Positions 7,176 through 16,347 of a stretch of 64,000 nucleotides of DNA are shown here, piece by piece (position 1 is the stretch's first letter; each line of letters starts with the position of its first letter). Location: the NCBI GenBank assembly GCA_963976435.1, contig CAXBKQ010000005.1, forward strand, positions 1 through 64,000, written 5' to 3'. Source of the stretch: CAKZNE01 sp963976435 (GTDB taxonomy: Bacteria > Bacteroidota > Bacteroidia > Flavobacteriales > Schleiferiaceae). Position numbers and translations under genes: made by a program. The notes beneath the pieces are model-generated. The model did no database searches, had not been told where the DNA came from, and worked only from the letters and a program-made list of their open reading frames with translations.

Positions 7176-8351
7176 ATGAAAGAGGTAGTAATCGTATCAG
7201 CTGTAAGAACACCTATCGGTGGATTTTTAGGTGCACTTTCTAGTATTCCCGCAACCCAACTTGGATCAATCGCCATTAAAGGGGCCATGGATAAAATTAA
7301 TCTCGACCCAAATATGGTTCAGGAGGTTTTAATGGGTAATGTTTTACAGGCCGGTGAAGGACAGGCTCCTGCTCGTCAAGCAGCACTTGGTGCTGGCTTG
7401 AGTAAAGAAGTTCCTTGTACAACCGTAAATAAAGTTTGTGCTAGTGGTATGAAAGCCGTAATGATGGCCGCCCAAGCTATTAAATGTGGTGATGCTGAGG
7501 TTGTTATTGCTGGTGGCATGGAAAATATGAGTTCTGTTCCTCACTATATGAATGGTAGAAATGGACAGAAATTAGGTGATATTAAATTAATCGACGGTCT
7601 TTTAAAAGACGGATTAATGGATGTTTACAATAAAACTCACATGGGAAATTGTGCTGAGCTTTGTGCTAAGGATATGGATTTTAGCAGAGAAGAGCAAGAT
7701 GCTTTTGCTATACAAAGTTATAAGAGAAGCGCCGAAGCTTGGGCGAATGGAAAATTTAGCGATGAGGTAATACCAGTAGAAATTCCTCAACGAAAAGGTG
7801 ATCCTATTGTTTTTTCTGAAGATGAAGATTTTAGCAAAGTAAATTTTGATAAAATCCCGAACCTAAGACCCGTTTTCGATAAGGAAGGATCTGTTACAGC
7901 TGCCAATGCCTCCAATCTAAATGATGGTGCCGCAGCAATGGTTTTAATGAGTGCAGAAAAAGCCGCAGATCTTGGATTAAGTCCATTAGCCAAAATTTCC
8001 GGTTATGCTGATGCTGCTCAAACTTCTGAATGGTTTACCACTGCTCCAGCAAAGGCAGTTCCCTTAGCTATTGCCAAGGCAGGACTTAGCGCTGAAGATA
8101 TTGATTATTATGAATTGAATGAGGCCTTTTCAGTAGTAGGATTGGCCAATATGAAACTCCTAAATATTGATGACAGTAAAACCAATGTAAATGGTGGTGC
8201 AGTAGCAATTGGTCATCCACTAGGCTGTAGTGGAGTTCGAATTATGGTTACCTTATTAAATGTTTTAAAACAGAACAATGGCAAATATGGCGCTGCTGGA
8301 ATTTGCAATGGTGGCGGTGGTGCTTCTGCTGTAGTTATTGAATCTGTATAA
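7176..8351 (+). CDS. Acetyl-CoA C-acetyltransferase (thiolase)
   Basis: The 391-residue thiolase II-type enzyme condenses or cleaves acetoacetyl-CoA. The nucleophile is C88 (NKVCASGMKA). The second active-site triad is visible as NEAFSVV, GHPLGCSG and CNGGGGASA near the C-terminus. Length is that of the family. The start at 7176 follows a TTATTTTCGC element by about 40 bases. The next gene starts 10 bases after its stop. It could serve in fatty acid or amino acid catabolism or ketone-body metabolism; the context does not decide. Confidence 0.93.
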   Translation: MKEVVIVSAVRTPIGGFLGALSSIPATQLGSIAIKGAMDKINLDPNMVQEVLMGNVLQAGEGQAPARQAALGAGLSKEVPCTTVNKVCASGMKAVMMAAQAIKCGDAEVVIAGGMENMSSVPHYMNGRNGQKLGDIKLIDGLLKDGLMDVYNKTHMGNCAELCAKDMDFSREEQDAFAIQSYKRSAEAWANGKFSDEVIPVEIPQRKGDPIVFSEDEDFSKVNFDKIPNLRPVFDKEGSVTAANASNLNDGAAAMVLMSAEKAADLGLSPLAKISGYADAAQTSEWFTTAPAKAVPLAIAKAGLSAEDIDYYELNEAFSVVGLANMKLLNIDDSKTNVNGGAVAIGHPLGCSGVRIMVTLLNVLKQNNGKYGAAGICNGGGGASAVVIESV

Positions 8352-8361
8352 GATTTATCAA

Positions 8362-9138
8362 ATGCAATACGGGCTTTGTAACCTGAGTATTATCCCACTG
8401 CGAGTGGAACCAAGTGACGCATCAGAAATGGTGAATCAAGTGCTTTTTGGAGAGTGCTTTAAGGTTCTCGAACGCAGAAAAAAATGGTCTAAAATTCGCC
8501 TTCACCACGATAAATATGAAGGCTGGCTAGACAATAAACAAATTCAATTTGTGGAAGAATCCTTCTACAGGGATTTGGCTGAGGAAAATACTCCTATTTG
8601 TGCAGAGCTTATTGAAATTATTTCCCATCCCAGAACTGGAGCCTTTTTTCCAGTTCTGATGGGATCCTTTCTACCCTTTATTAAAGAGGGGATTATCAAA
8701 ATAGGAAAGGAATCCTACGAATTTCAAGGTCCGGTGATCAATAGTAAATCCTCCAGAGAAAAACTTATTGACTACGCATACCAATATATTAATGCCCCCT
8801 ATTTATGGGGTGGTAGAACTCCTATGGGTATAGACTGTTCTGGTTTTACACAAATGGTTTATAGACTTTCTGGCTATTCCCTTCCTAGAGATGCATATCA
8901 ACAAGCTGTACTTGGGGAAACACTTAGTTTTATTGAAGAGTCTGAACCTGGAGACCTTGCCTTTTTCGATAATGAGGAGGGTAAGATTGTTCATGTTGGT
9001 ATTATCCTTTCCGATAATTATATCATTCATGCCTCCGGTAAAGTGCGACTGGATAGATTAGATCAAACCGGAATATTTAATGCTGAGGAAAATGGACATA
9101 CTCACAAACTAAGGGTGATAAAAAAAATTATTCCCTAG
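8362..9138 (+). CDS. SH3-NlpC/P60 cysteine peptidase (cell-wall endopeptidase)
   Basis: A protein of 258 residues from the ATG at 8362; the longer frame from a TTG at 8338 overlaps the thiolase stop and is less likely. Residues about 1-60 and 70-120 form SH3-like domains. Residues about 140-255 are NlpC/P60, with catalytic Cys in DCSGFTQ, His in HVGIIL and a third polar residue in IIHASG. It resembles YkfC-type gamma-D-glutamyl-diaminopimelate endopeptidases that trim muropeptides. No signal peptide is obvious, so the substrate may be cytoplasmic recycled peptides. Confidence 0.88.
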   Translation: MQYGLCNLSIIPLRVEPSDASEMVNQVLFGECFKVLERRKKWSKIRLHHDKYEGWLDNKQIQFVEESFYRDLAEENTPICAELIEIISHPRTGAFFPVLMGSFLPFIKEGIIKIGKESYEFQGPVINSKSSREKLIDYAYQYINAPYLWGGRTPMGIDCSGFTQMVYRLSGYSLPRDAYQQAVLGETLSFIEESEPGDLAFFDNEEGKIVHVGIILSDNYIIHASGKVRLDRLDQTGIFNAEENGHTHKLRVIKKIIP

Positions 9139-9195
9139 GTATTTCCATTCATTAGTTGCTTATATTATTGCTCTCAATTTTTAATATTGACAACC

Positions 9196-9627
9196 ATGAA
9201 TATCAGCAACTTTATGCACCTTCAACAAAATAAAAATGGGGTTCCCGTGCCATTTTTCGACATGTCTGTTGCAGCAGGTGAACCTTCCTATGTATCCCAT
9301 TCCTTTCAAGAGACCATTAATTTGGATGCTGAATTGGTGATCAATAAAAAAACTACTTTTTGTGTACGAGTGGCTGGACAAAGCATGATTGATGCAGGAA
9401 TTGATGATGGTGATCTTCTTATTGTTGACAAATCCCTACATCCCGAAAATAATAATATCGTTTTGGCAGTGATCAATGGAGATTATACCGTGAAAAGACT
9501 GTATCGAAATGAAGAAGGACTATACCTACAACCGGCAAATCGCAATTTTTCACCGATAAAAATTACAGAGTTTATGGATTTCCGACTCTGGGGAGTGGTA
9601 ACAGGTGTTATTAAAAAACTCATTTAG
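9196..9627 (+). CDS. umuD: UmuD-like S24 peptidase / translesion polymerase accessory
   Basis: From the ATG at 9196 the product is 143 residues. It has an AAG-E cleavage site after the N-terminal arm (DMSVAAGEPSY), the nucleophile Ser in GQSMIDAGI and the general-base Lys in NGDYTVKRL. This is the UmuD/LexA self-cleaving fold without a LexA DNA-binding domain. UmuD' normally partners UmuC in error-prone polymerase V, but no umuC follows: the next gene is convergent and overlaps it by 4 bases. A TTG in-frame start at 9187 is possible but unneeded. UmuD is more likely than a prophage repressor because the HTH is absent. Confidence 0.85.
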   Translation: MNISNFMHLQQNKNGVPVPFFDMSVAAGEPSYVSHSFQETINLDAELVINKKTTFCVRVAGQSMIDAGIDDGDLLIVDKSLHPENNNIVLAVINGDYTVKRLYRNEEGLYLQPANRNFSPIKITEFMDFRLWGVVTGVIKKLI

Positions 9628-10448
9628 TTTTTTGGAGCATCATCCAGTAGATCCATCAGCTTGTCCAGGTTTGGGCTTAAAATAATCTCAGTTCTCCTAT
9701 TTAAAGACCTGCCCTCTTCTGTTTCATTGTTGGCAACAGGTCTGTATTGACCAGCTCCGGAAGCTATTATCCTCTTACCTTCAATAGCATACTCTTCGGT
9801 AAATAATCGGGCAATGGTTAAAGATCTTGCGGTGCTTAATTCCCAATTATCCTTGTATTTAATTCGTATGGGTTTTGTATCTGTATGTCCAATTATCTCA
9901 ATGTTTATATCCTTATTCTTTTTTAACACTTCCGCCACCTTGCCAATAGCATCTTGTCCTTCTTTATTAAGATTTGCACTGGCTGATGGAAATAATAATT
10001 TGTCGCTCAAGGAAATATATACTTTTCCATTTCTCACTTCTACACTCAAATCTTCCGTTTCAAAATTCACAAGTGCTGCGGCCATAGTGGCTTTAAGACG
10101 ATTCACAGCCTCCTGCTGTTGTTGAAATTGAGCTTCCAAGGCCATTAAGCGTTTTGCCCTAGCCGCTAATGCCTCATCCTTATTCTCTATTTCCTCGGAT
10201 TGTAGACTTAATTGACTTTCTAAATTTGCTAATTCCTTGCTTGTTTTGGTTTGATAGCTATCAAAATTTGCCGAAATTTTCTCTTTTAGCAACTGTAATT
10301 CCTCATTCTTCTTATCTAATTGACTATTGCTCATTTTCTCTTTCAGCAATTCATTTTCAAGACTATAGTATTTCTTTTTGCTTACACAAGAACTCAATCC
10401 TAAAAGCAAAAGAAGGGTAAAAATAAAAGGGGGAAACTTTATGGACAT
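9624..10448 (-). CDS. OmpA-family lipoprotein with coiled coil
   Basis: The 274-residue protein has a lipoprotein signal (hydrophobic residues about 5-18, lipobox LSSC, Cys21). A long charged coiled coil runs from about 28 to 115. The C-terminal OmpA peptidoglycan-binding domain runs from about 140 to 265 (IIGHTDTKPI, GAGQYRPVANN, NRRTEIIL). It probably anchors the outer membrane to the cell wall. It is convergent with umuD, with overlapping stops. Confidence 0.92.
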   Translation of the reverse strand: MSIKFPPFIFTLLLLLGLSSCVSKKKYYSLENELLKEKMSNSQLDKKNEELQLLKEKISANFDSYQTKTSKELANLESQLSLQSEEIENKDEALAARAKRLMALEAQFQQQQEAVNRLKATMAAALVNFETEDLSVEVRNGKVYISLSDKLLFPSASANLNKEGQDAIGKVAEVLKKNKDINIEIIGHTDTKPIRIKYKDNWELSTARSLTIARLFTEEYAIEGKRIIASGAGQYRPVANNETEEGRSLNRRTEIILSPNLDKLMDLLDDAPKN

Positions 10449-10785
10449 AGTGCTAAAATAATTTTATTCAAACCTAAGAATTTCAATGAATAAAGGACTC
10501 AAAACACCATGCTAGATTTATAAAAAAAGAGGAAAACAACATAATAGGTTTCCTACTAATAAATTTGAATTGTGGCCAGCAAAACCTAATGGTGGATATT
10601 TTTTTAAACAATTAATTCTTGAAATAAATGGAATAACTCAAAACTATTTTATGAAAAATCCATAATAACAAATGCAATTCCGGAACAGTAAAGCGAATAC
10701 CGCAAAACGAATGCAAAATTAAACTAACACACTATGAAAATGATATAAAGTACAGAAAAGCAAATGCCAATATTTAATTTCAATT
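10449..10785. other. Intergenic region without a recognisable gene
   Basis: AT-rich DNA between the divergent OmpA-like gene and the paralogue pair. I see no tRNA, no hairpin of note and no open frame with a credible start; it likely holds the promoter of the OmpA-like gene. Confidence 0.6.
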
Positions 10786-10815
10786 TTGGTTGACAAACCG
10801 ACGGGTATAAGTTTG
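10786..10815 (+). promoter_or_regulatory. Bacteroidota-type promoter (TTG-N19-TAAGTTTG)
   Basis: TTG at 10786-10788 is separated by 19 bases from TAAGTTTG at 10808-10815, which is an exact TAnnTTTG -7 element. Transcription would begin near 10821, so the gene start must lie downstream. This supports the ATG at 10861 over the in-frame TTG at 10786. Confidence 0.5.
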
Positions 10816-10860
10816 GCTCAAACTAAATGGTGGCTTTTTAGCCTAAATACTTTAATCATT

Positions 10861-11517
10861 ATGCCGACTCCTAAATGTCAATTTTTCCTAAGCATCCTAA
10901 TATTATTATTGAGCTATTCCAAAATAAATGCACAGGTAGAACTGAAATTTAATTCACTTTTTTTCATCTATAGGGAGTATGGACTAGCATTGGAAACACC
11001 CTTATTAAAAAAATCATCCTTAAACTTTAAAATTAGTGCATATAATCCCCCTAAAAAACCAGATCCTCGGCCACTTATCGATTTTAGTAATTTGTTTTAC
11101 CATTATCATGATGCTATTTTCCTTAGCACCGAATATCGATACTACCCTGAAGCCATCGAATTACAAAGAAAAAATTGGTTTTATGGGGGTTCCCTAAAAT
11201 ATAGATACACCTATCATGAGGATTTTTCAGAAGAAACTCTAGGTGATCCTTCTGATCTGAAAAGTTTGAGAAGTGTTGAAATTAGTCAAACAAGTTATTC
11301 CCTAGCCATCGGCTTCATATCAGGATATAAGTTCAAAATAAGGGACCATATATTTTTAGAATTTTACTCTCAAATAGGTCGGTATATTATGCTGAACACT
11401 GTTTATTCCCATGGTTTTGACTTTGAAAAACAATATCCCAATAAAAAGAGATATGATGGTGATGGAATTCCAAGGTTGGATTTTAGATTATTGCTTAACC
11501 TCAATTTACGATTGTAA
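10861..11517 (+). CDS. Exported protein of unknown function, paralogue 1 (possible outer-membrane beta barrel)
   Basis: The 218-residue product starts at the ATG 10861 with a signal peptide (core LSILILLLSYS, ending NAQ). The mature part alternates polar and hydrophobic residues and ends in PRLDFRLLLNLNLRL, like an outer-membrane barrel strand. It is a clear paralogue of the next gene: both share ELK at the mature N-terminus, RE.GLA.ETP, FHYHDA/FYHYHDA, EYRY, GGS.KYRYT and PRLDFR. It precedes that gene by about 50 bases on the same strand. Function is unknown. Confidence 0.75.
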   Translation: MPTPKCQFFLSILILLLSYSKINAQVELKFNSLFFIYREYGLALETPLLKKSSLNFKISAYNPPKKPDPRPLIDFSNLFYHYHDAIFLSTEYRYYPEAIELQRKNWFYGGSLKYRYTYHEDFSEETLGDPSDLKSLRSVEISQTSYSLAIGFISGYKFKIRDHIFLEFYSQIGRYIMLNTVYSHGFDFEKQYPNKKRYDGDGIPRLDFRLLLNLNLRL

Positions 11518-11566
11518 TTAATTATTAAGAATGAAAAAGACCAGTATTAGAATAATAAGTAAGCAT

Positions 11567-12226
11567 ATGAAAACCATTTACTCTACAGTATTATTGAGTC
11601 TATTTCTCTTCAACATTTTTCCGAATAATCTTCACGCCCAAATAGAGTTGAAAACGGATTTACTGGTATTCCTTCATAGAGAAATTGGATTAGCCATTGA
11701 GACTCCAATTTCCGAAAACTCCTCAATAAATTTTGAAGCTGCCATTTTTATATCCCCTAATGAACCAAAATATACTGGAGTAGGAAAAGGGATTGATTTT
11801 TCCTTATTCCACTACCACGATGCCTTCTTTTTTGGATCTGAATATCGCTACAACATAAAATCCGAAAACCAAAAGAAGACCTTTTTTATTGGAGGGTCCA
11901 TTAAATACAGATACACCAAGCGTGAAAAATTTGACTACGTTTTCAATTATCCAGTTGGCACATCGCGGACCACTATTACAGATATTTGCCAAGAAAGCCA
12001 CTCCCTAGGGATAGGAATTCTCTTTGGTTTTAAGCGTAAACTGAGTTCGAGGATATTTTTAGAGTCCTATTGCCAAATTGGGCGTTTCGATATTTTGTCA
12101 GTTAAATACTCCAATGCTTTTGATGTTGTGAAAACTTATCCAAATTCAACTGCTCCTTACGGAGACGAATTACCGAGGCTAGACTTCCGTATTTCAATGA
12201 ACCTCAATATCGTCCTTAGTAAATAA
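11567..12226 (+). CDS. Exported protein of unknown function, paralogue 2
   Basis: A product of 219 residues from ATG 11567, with signal peptide MKTIYSTVLLSLFLF ending HAQ. An in-frame ATG at 11531 would add a 12-residue basic extension and cannot be excluded. It shares the block order of its upstream neighbour (EIGLAIETP, FHYHDAFFFGSEYRY, GGSIKYRYTKRE, PRLDFRISMNLNI), so the two arose by tandem duplication. The barrel-like C-terminus suggests an outer-membrane location. A bidirectional terminator follows. Confidence 0.75.
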   Translation: MKTIYSTVLLSLFLFNIFPNNLHAQIELKTDLLVFLHREIGLAIETPISENSSINFEAAIFISPNEPKYTGVGKGIDFSLFHYHDAFFFGSEYRYNIKSENQKKTFFIGGSIKYRYTKREKFDYVFNYPVGTSRTTITDICQESHSLGIGILFGFKRKLSSRIFLESYCQIGRFDILSVKYSNAFDVVKTYPNSTAPYGDELPRLDFRISMNLNIVLSK

Positions 12227-12248
12227 TTGAAATATTGAGCTTTAGGAT

Positions 12249-12281
12249 AAAAAAAACCCTTCTAAAATTAGAAGGGTTTTT
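12249..12281. terminator. Bidirectional terminator between paralogue 2 and tRNA-Ser
   Basis: CCCTTCT/AGAAGGG flank a 6-base loop, with A8 on one side and T5 on the other, so the stem works in both directions for the convergent gene and tRNA. Confidence 0.8.
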
Positions 12282-12288
12282 CATTTTG

Positions 12289-12373
12289 CGGAGAGAGAGG
12301 GATTCGAACCCCCGGACCCGTGAAGGTCAATAGTTTTCAAGACTACCGCATTCGACCACTCTGCCATCTCTCC
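12289..12373 (-). tRNA. tRNA-Ser(TGA)
   Basis: The 85-base minus-strand cloverleaf has acceptor GGAGAGA/TCTCTCC with discriminator G, an anticodon loop reading TTGAAA with anticodon TGA, a long variable arm and T arm GGGTTCGAATCCC. CCA is not encoded. Confidence 0.95.
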
Positions 12374-12429
12374 TAGCGGGCTGCAAAAGTAAAAATATTT
12401 TTTTCTCTACAAACAACCATGACCATTTT

Positions 12430-12459
12430 TTGAAGTCAAATACTTAAATTTACGCTTTG
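12430..12459 (+). promoter_or_regulatory. Possible promoter of the GWxTD gene
   Basis: TTG at 12430-12432, 18 bases, then TACGCTTTG (TA-NNN-TTTG, one base longer than consensus). It lies 12 bases before the ATG. Confidence 0.3.
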
Positions 12460-12471
12460 ACACTTTTTTAT

Positions 12472-13983
12472 ATGAAAAAATATATCCTCCTCCTATTCAT
12501 ACTTTTCCTCTCTATCCCAATGGCACTCGGAAAAAATTTGGGATTGGATGTTTCTTATGCTCAATATATGACCGGAAACAATCAAGCCTATATTGAAATA
12601 TACTTTGCAGTTGATGGCAATACACTCAGTGTTGGTCAAAAACCTGAAGGAAGCTATTATGGTGGTGTTGAAGTGATTATGAAGTTTTACCAGGATAGCA
12701 CTTTTATTACCGGAGATAAATTTAGAATCCTTAGTCCTGATTTTACTGACACCTCAATTTTTACAGGAATTTATTTACATCAAGAAAGATATCCCTTGGC
12801 AAAGGGAAAATACAGCATCTATTTAGAGCTTTTCGACATCCATAAATCGGAGAAAATTTACAATTTGGAAATCCCCTTGGAAATTTATCTCGGTGGAAAT
12901 AATCCTTCCATGTCAGCGATAAGCCTTTTAGACCACCATAAAAAAGCGGAAGAAAATAGCCGATTTGCAAAATCTGGGTATGACTTATTTCCAATGGTAA
13001 ATTCTGGATCCTATTTCTTCACCGAAAATATGAAGTCTATTTCCTACTATACAGAAATTTACAATTTAGATAAGGCGCTAGGAAAAGATTCGGCTTATGT
13101 GCTAAAACAGTATGTAGAAAATCGAGATAATGAGAAGGTGAGCTTTAAACATTCTTCCATAAAAAAGAAAACTACCCAAGCTGTGCAGCCTATACTTTCT
13201 GGATTTGATATCAGCCAATTGGCAAGTGGTAATTACAATCTGGTTATTGAAGTTTTAAATAAACAATTGGAAACAGTAATTAAAAAGAAAGTAGCCTTTT
13301 ATAGAAGTAATCCTTCCATGAATATTAATGCCGAAGATATTATGCTCACCGATCTCGAAGGCACCTTTGTTTTCGACATTCGAAATTTTGACACCCTCTA
13401 CGAATACATAAGCTACCTATACCCTATTAGCGATGAAAGGGCGCAAGACTTTCAAAAAAGACTACTACAAGAAAGGGATGTGAATAAAATGCAAAGTTAT
13501 TTCCACGCCTTTTGGAGAGCTCAAAATGAAAGTAATCCCGAAGGACAATGGAAGGAGTACCACAGGAATGTGAAAATTGCAAATGAACTTTATAAAACAA
13601 GATTGCAAAAGGGTTATCGCAGTCAGATGGGACGAATATTTCTGCTATATGGAAACCCTAGTCAAATAGAAGATCGCAAATTAGAACCTGGTCTACCTCC
13701 TTATCAAATTTGGAATTATTTCACCCTTCAAAGTCCCTATTTGGATTTAGTACAAACCAATAAAATCTTCATTTTCGCCGAATTCGATTCCGCAACAAAC
13801 GATTATGAATTAATTCATTCTGATGCTTATGGAGAATTGAGCAATAGAAGATGGAGATATGACCTTGCACAAGGAAATTACGGTCCTGGCAATAGTATCG
13901 ACGACAATGGCTTGTCTGATGGAGACGGCTTTGGCTCTAGGCTAAATAATAATATCATAATGCAGGGATCAGGCAATCGCTAA
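12472..13983 (+). CDS. GWxTD-domain protein
   Basis: The 503-residue exported protein starts at ATG 12472 (signal peptide core ILLLFILFLSIPMALG). A TTG/CTG-type start 15 bases upstream is not needed. The C-terminal third carries the GWxTD-domain signature region seen in Bacteroidota (AFWRAQNESNPEGQWKEYH, then a YRSQMGRIFLLYGNPSQIE block and PYQIWNYF), although the exact GWxTD string is not visible. These proteins are of unknown biochemical role. A TTG-N18-TAcgcTTTG element precedes it (12430-12459). Confidence 0.82.
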   Translation: MKKYILLLFILFLSIPMALGKNLGLDVSYAQYMTGNNQAYIEIYFAVDGNTLSVGQKPEGSYYGGVEVIMKFYQDSTFITGDKFRILSPDFTDTSIFTGIYLHQERYPLAKGKYSIYLELFDIHKSEKIYNLEIPLEIYLGGNNPSMSAISLLDHHKKAEENSRFAKSGYDLFPMVNSGSYFFTENMKSISYYTEIYNLDKALGKDSAYVLKQYVENRDNEKVSFKHSSIKKKTTQAVQPILSGFDISQLASGNYNLVIEVLNKQLETVIKKKVAFYRSNPSMNINAEDIMLTDLEGTFVFDIRNFDTLYEYISYLYPISDERAQDFQKRLLQERDVNKMQSYFHAFWRAQNESNPEGQWKEYHRNVKIANELYKTRLQKGYRSQMGRIFLLYGNPSQIEDRKLEPGLPPYQIWNYFTLQSPYLDLVQTNKIFIFAEFDSATNDYELIHSDAYGELSNRRWRYDLAQGNYGPGNSIDDNGLSDGDGFGSRLNNNIIMQGSGNR

Positions 13984-14002
13984 AAACTGGTAGTTTTGCC
14001 AC

Positions 14003-14860
14003 ATGATTGGATATTACCTAGCCATTGGATTTGGGAAGCTCATTTCCTTCCTCCCCTTTAGGCTTTTGTATTTATTTAGTGACTTTCTGAAATTTTTAAT
14101 GCAGAATGTATTAAAATACAGGAAGGAGGTTATTGAAGAAAACTTGAAAAAGTCTTTTCCCGAAAAATCTGAAAAAGAAATTGAAAAGCTTAGATCTGGC
14201 TTTTATTCCAATTTCGCGGATATCCTTGTAGAGTCATTTAAATCCCTAAGTGTTTCTAGGAAAACCATGGAGAAAAGGTTTGTCCTAAAAAATCCTGAGC
14301 TATTTCAAAATTTATACAATCAAGATCAAGGGCTCATAATGGTAATGGGGCATTATACGAATTTTGAATGGACAGCAATGTGCATTCCTCTTTGTGTTCC
14401 CAACCCATGTTTTGCCGTTTATCAGCCCTTAAAAAATAAGAGATTTAGCAAAAAAATTGTTTGGATAAGGGAGCAGTTTGGCTTAAAGCTTTTTCCAATG
14501 GAAGAAACATATCCCTTCATGCTAAATAATAAGGCCAAAGCACCCCTATATGTTTTTATGGCCGATCAAAGTCCGCACAAAGGAAAAATAAAATACCGTA
14601 GCCCTTTTTTAAATCGCAATACTCCTGTTCATTTAGGTGTAGAAAATCTCTCTAAAAAGTGTAATCTTGCCGTTATTTTTATTGAGGTAGAAAGGGTGAA
14701 AAGGGGATTTTATGAAGTAGAAGCCAAATTATTATTCGACAAACCCAATGAAAGCCCTGAACATGAAATTACAGATACCCATGTTCAAGCCTTGGAAAAA
14801 TTGATTAGAAAAAAGCCAGAAGATTGGCTTTGGAGCCATAAAAGATGGAAACATGCCTAA
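14003..14860 (+). CDS. LpxL/HtrB-type lipid acyltransferase
   Basis: The 285-residue protein has an N-terminal membrane segment (about 3-36) and the family HX4E catalytic motif at H117-E122 (GHYTNFE), followed by the ADQSP block near residue 190. Such enzymes add a secondary acyl chain to lipid A precursors or related lipids at the inner membrane. It lies 19 bases after the GWxTD gene and overlaps the downstream glycosyltransferase by 8 bases, so a surface-glycolipid operon is plausible. Confidence 0.9.
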   Translation: MIGYYLAIGFGKLISFLPFRLLYLFSDFLKFLMQNVLKYRKEVIEENLKKSFPEKSEKEIEKLRSGFYSNFADILVESFKSLSVSRKTMEKRFVLKNPELFQNLYNQDQGLIMVMGHYTNFEWTAMCIPLCVPNPCFAVYQPLKNKRFSKKIVWIREQFGLKLFPMEETYPFMLNNKAKAPLYVFMADQSPHKGKIKYRSPFLNRNTPVHLGVENLSKKCNLAVIFIEVERVKRGFYEVEAKLLFDKPNESPEHEITDTHVQALEKLIRKKPEDWLWSHKRWKHA

Positions 14861-15896
14861 AAAAATAGCAGTCGCCGTACTCAATTGGAATGGTGCTGAC
14901 TTATTACAAGAATTTCTACCCTCTATACTAAAATATAGTTCTCATTTGGCAGAAATCTATGTAATAGATAATGCTAGTTCAGATGATAGTTTAGAGCTTT
15001 TAGCAAGTGATTTTCCAAGTGTAAAAACTATTACAATAAATGATAATTTGGGTTATGCTGGTGGATATAATGCCGGGATAAAATTGATAAGTGAAGAGTT
15101 TATCGTTTTATTAAATAGCGATGTAGAAGTTTCTGAGAATTGGTTAGACATCCTATTCAAAAGGTTTGAAGAAGATCCCAAATTAGCCGCCATTCAACCT
15201 AAAATAAAAGACTATAAAAACAAAGAGTATTTTGAATATGCCGGTGCGGCTGGTGGTTTTGTAGATCGATTGGCTTATCCATTTTGTAGAGGTAGACTCT
15301 TCTATAAATTGGAGAAAGATATTGGTCAATATGAGGATTTTAGAGAAGTATTTTGGGCAACTGGCGCTTGCCTGATGCTTAGGAAATCAGTTTATGAAAA
15401 GGTAAAGGGTTTAAATGAAAAGCTTTTTGCCCATATGGAAGAAATTGATCTTTGTTGGAGGATTCACAATGCCGGCTATAAAGTGGCTTGTGATCCCAAA
15501 TCCATTGTGTATCACCTCGGTGGAGGAACTTTAAATAAGCTTTCACCCAAAAAAACCTATTTAAATTTTAGAAACAGCCTCATTATTATCTTCTTAAACC
15601 TTCCTGGAAATGAAGCCTTTACTAAAATCTTAAGTCGCTTAGTTTTAGATGGTGTGGCTGGAATAAAGTTTTTATTAGAAGGAAAGCCTCGGCATATGTT
15701 TGCTGTTATTCATGCTCATTTATCCTTTTATAGAATGCTGGCCGGATTGGCAAAAGATAAAAAGAAGCTTAGGCAAAGATCCATGAATGAACTGGCAGGA
15801 ATTTACCATCAAAGCCTGGTTTGGGACTTTTTTAAACGTAGGAAAACCACATTTGAAGAATTGGATCTTCAAAAAATAAAATCTTATTTCAAATAA
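14853..15896 (+). CDS. Family 2 glycosyltransferase
   Basis: The 347-residue GT-A enzyme shows AVLNWNGADLL at residue 7, IDNASSDDS near 45, the DxD-like LNSDVEV near 86 and an acceptor-site region GACLMLRKSVYEKV followed by HMEEIDLCWR, as in rhamnosyl-type GT2 enzymes. It probably transfers a sugar in surface polysaccharide or glycolipid synthesis. It is translationally overlapped with the acyltransferase and convergent with aroQ, overlapping it by 13 bases. Confidence 0.92.
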   Translation: MPKKIAVAVLNWNGADLLQEFLPSILKYSSHLAEIYVIDNASSDDSLELLASDFPSVKTITINDNLGYAGGYNAGIKLISEEFIVLLNSDVEVSENWLDILFKRFEEDPKLAAIQPKIKDYKNKEYFEYAGAAGGFVDRLAYPFCRGRLFYKLEKDIGQYEDFREVFWATGACLMLRKSVYEKVKGLNEKLFAHMEEIDLCWRIHNAGYKVACDPKSIVYHLGGGTLNKLSPKKTYLNFRNSLIIIFLNLPGNEAFTKILSRLVLDGVAGIKFLLEGKPRHMFAVIHAHLSFYRMLAGLAKDKKKLRQRSMNELAGIYHQSLVWDFFKRRKTTFEELDLQKIKSYFK

Positions 15897-16306
15897 TCCC
15901 TTCGAAAAGATTCAATAGCTATTCGATATCCATCTAAGCCAAAACCTACAATAAGACCCTTAGAATAAGGAGAAATATGGGAATGCGCCCTAAAGCTTTC
16001 CCTTTGATGGATATTGCTAATATGAACTTCCACCACCGGAGTTTTTACGGCCATCACTGCATCTGCAATTCCTATAGAAGTATGAGTAAAAGCACCAGCA
16101 TTTAGAATAATACCATCTACCTCCATTTTTTGAATACTATCGATAATTTCATTTTCAGCATTAGATTGAAAGTATTGAATCTCCATATGGGGATAGGCAG
16201 CTTTCAACTTTTCTAAAAAGCCTTCAAAAGTTTCGGAACCGTAAATTTCAGGTTCACGAGTTCCCAAAAGATTTAAATTCGGGCCGTTGATTATTCCTAT
16301 TTTCAT
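15884..16306 (-). CDS. aroQ: Type II 3-dehydroquinate dehydratase
   Basis: The 140-residue protein has the standard type II length. NGPNLNLLGTREPEIYG carries the catalytic Tyr and Arg. NAGAFTHTSIGIADA and the conserved HISNIHQRESFRAHS (catalytic His) follow. It catalyses the third step of the shikimate pathway as a dodecamer. It diverges from xerD across 41 bases. Confidence 0.97.
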   Translation of the reverse strand: MKIGIINGPNLNLLGTREPEIYGSETFEGFLEKLKAAYPHMEIQYFQSNAENEIIDSIQKMEVDGIILNAGAFTHTSIGIADAVMAVKTPVVEVHISNIHQRESFRAHSHISPYSKGLIVGFGLDGYRIAIESFRRDYLK

Positions 16307-16347
16307 ATTTACCGTCGTAAATTAGTGCACTAAATTAAGCCTATTTC

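Noticed and set aside
9196..9627. UmuD-like gene as a prophage repressor
   Set aside because: There is no HTH domain and there are no phage genes nearby.
10786..10860. N-terminal extension of the first paralogue
   Set aside because: The region contains the promoter, and the signal peptide begins at the ATG 10861.
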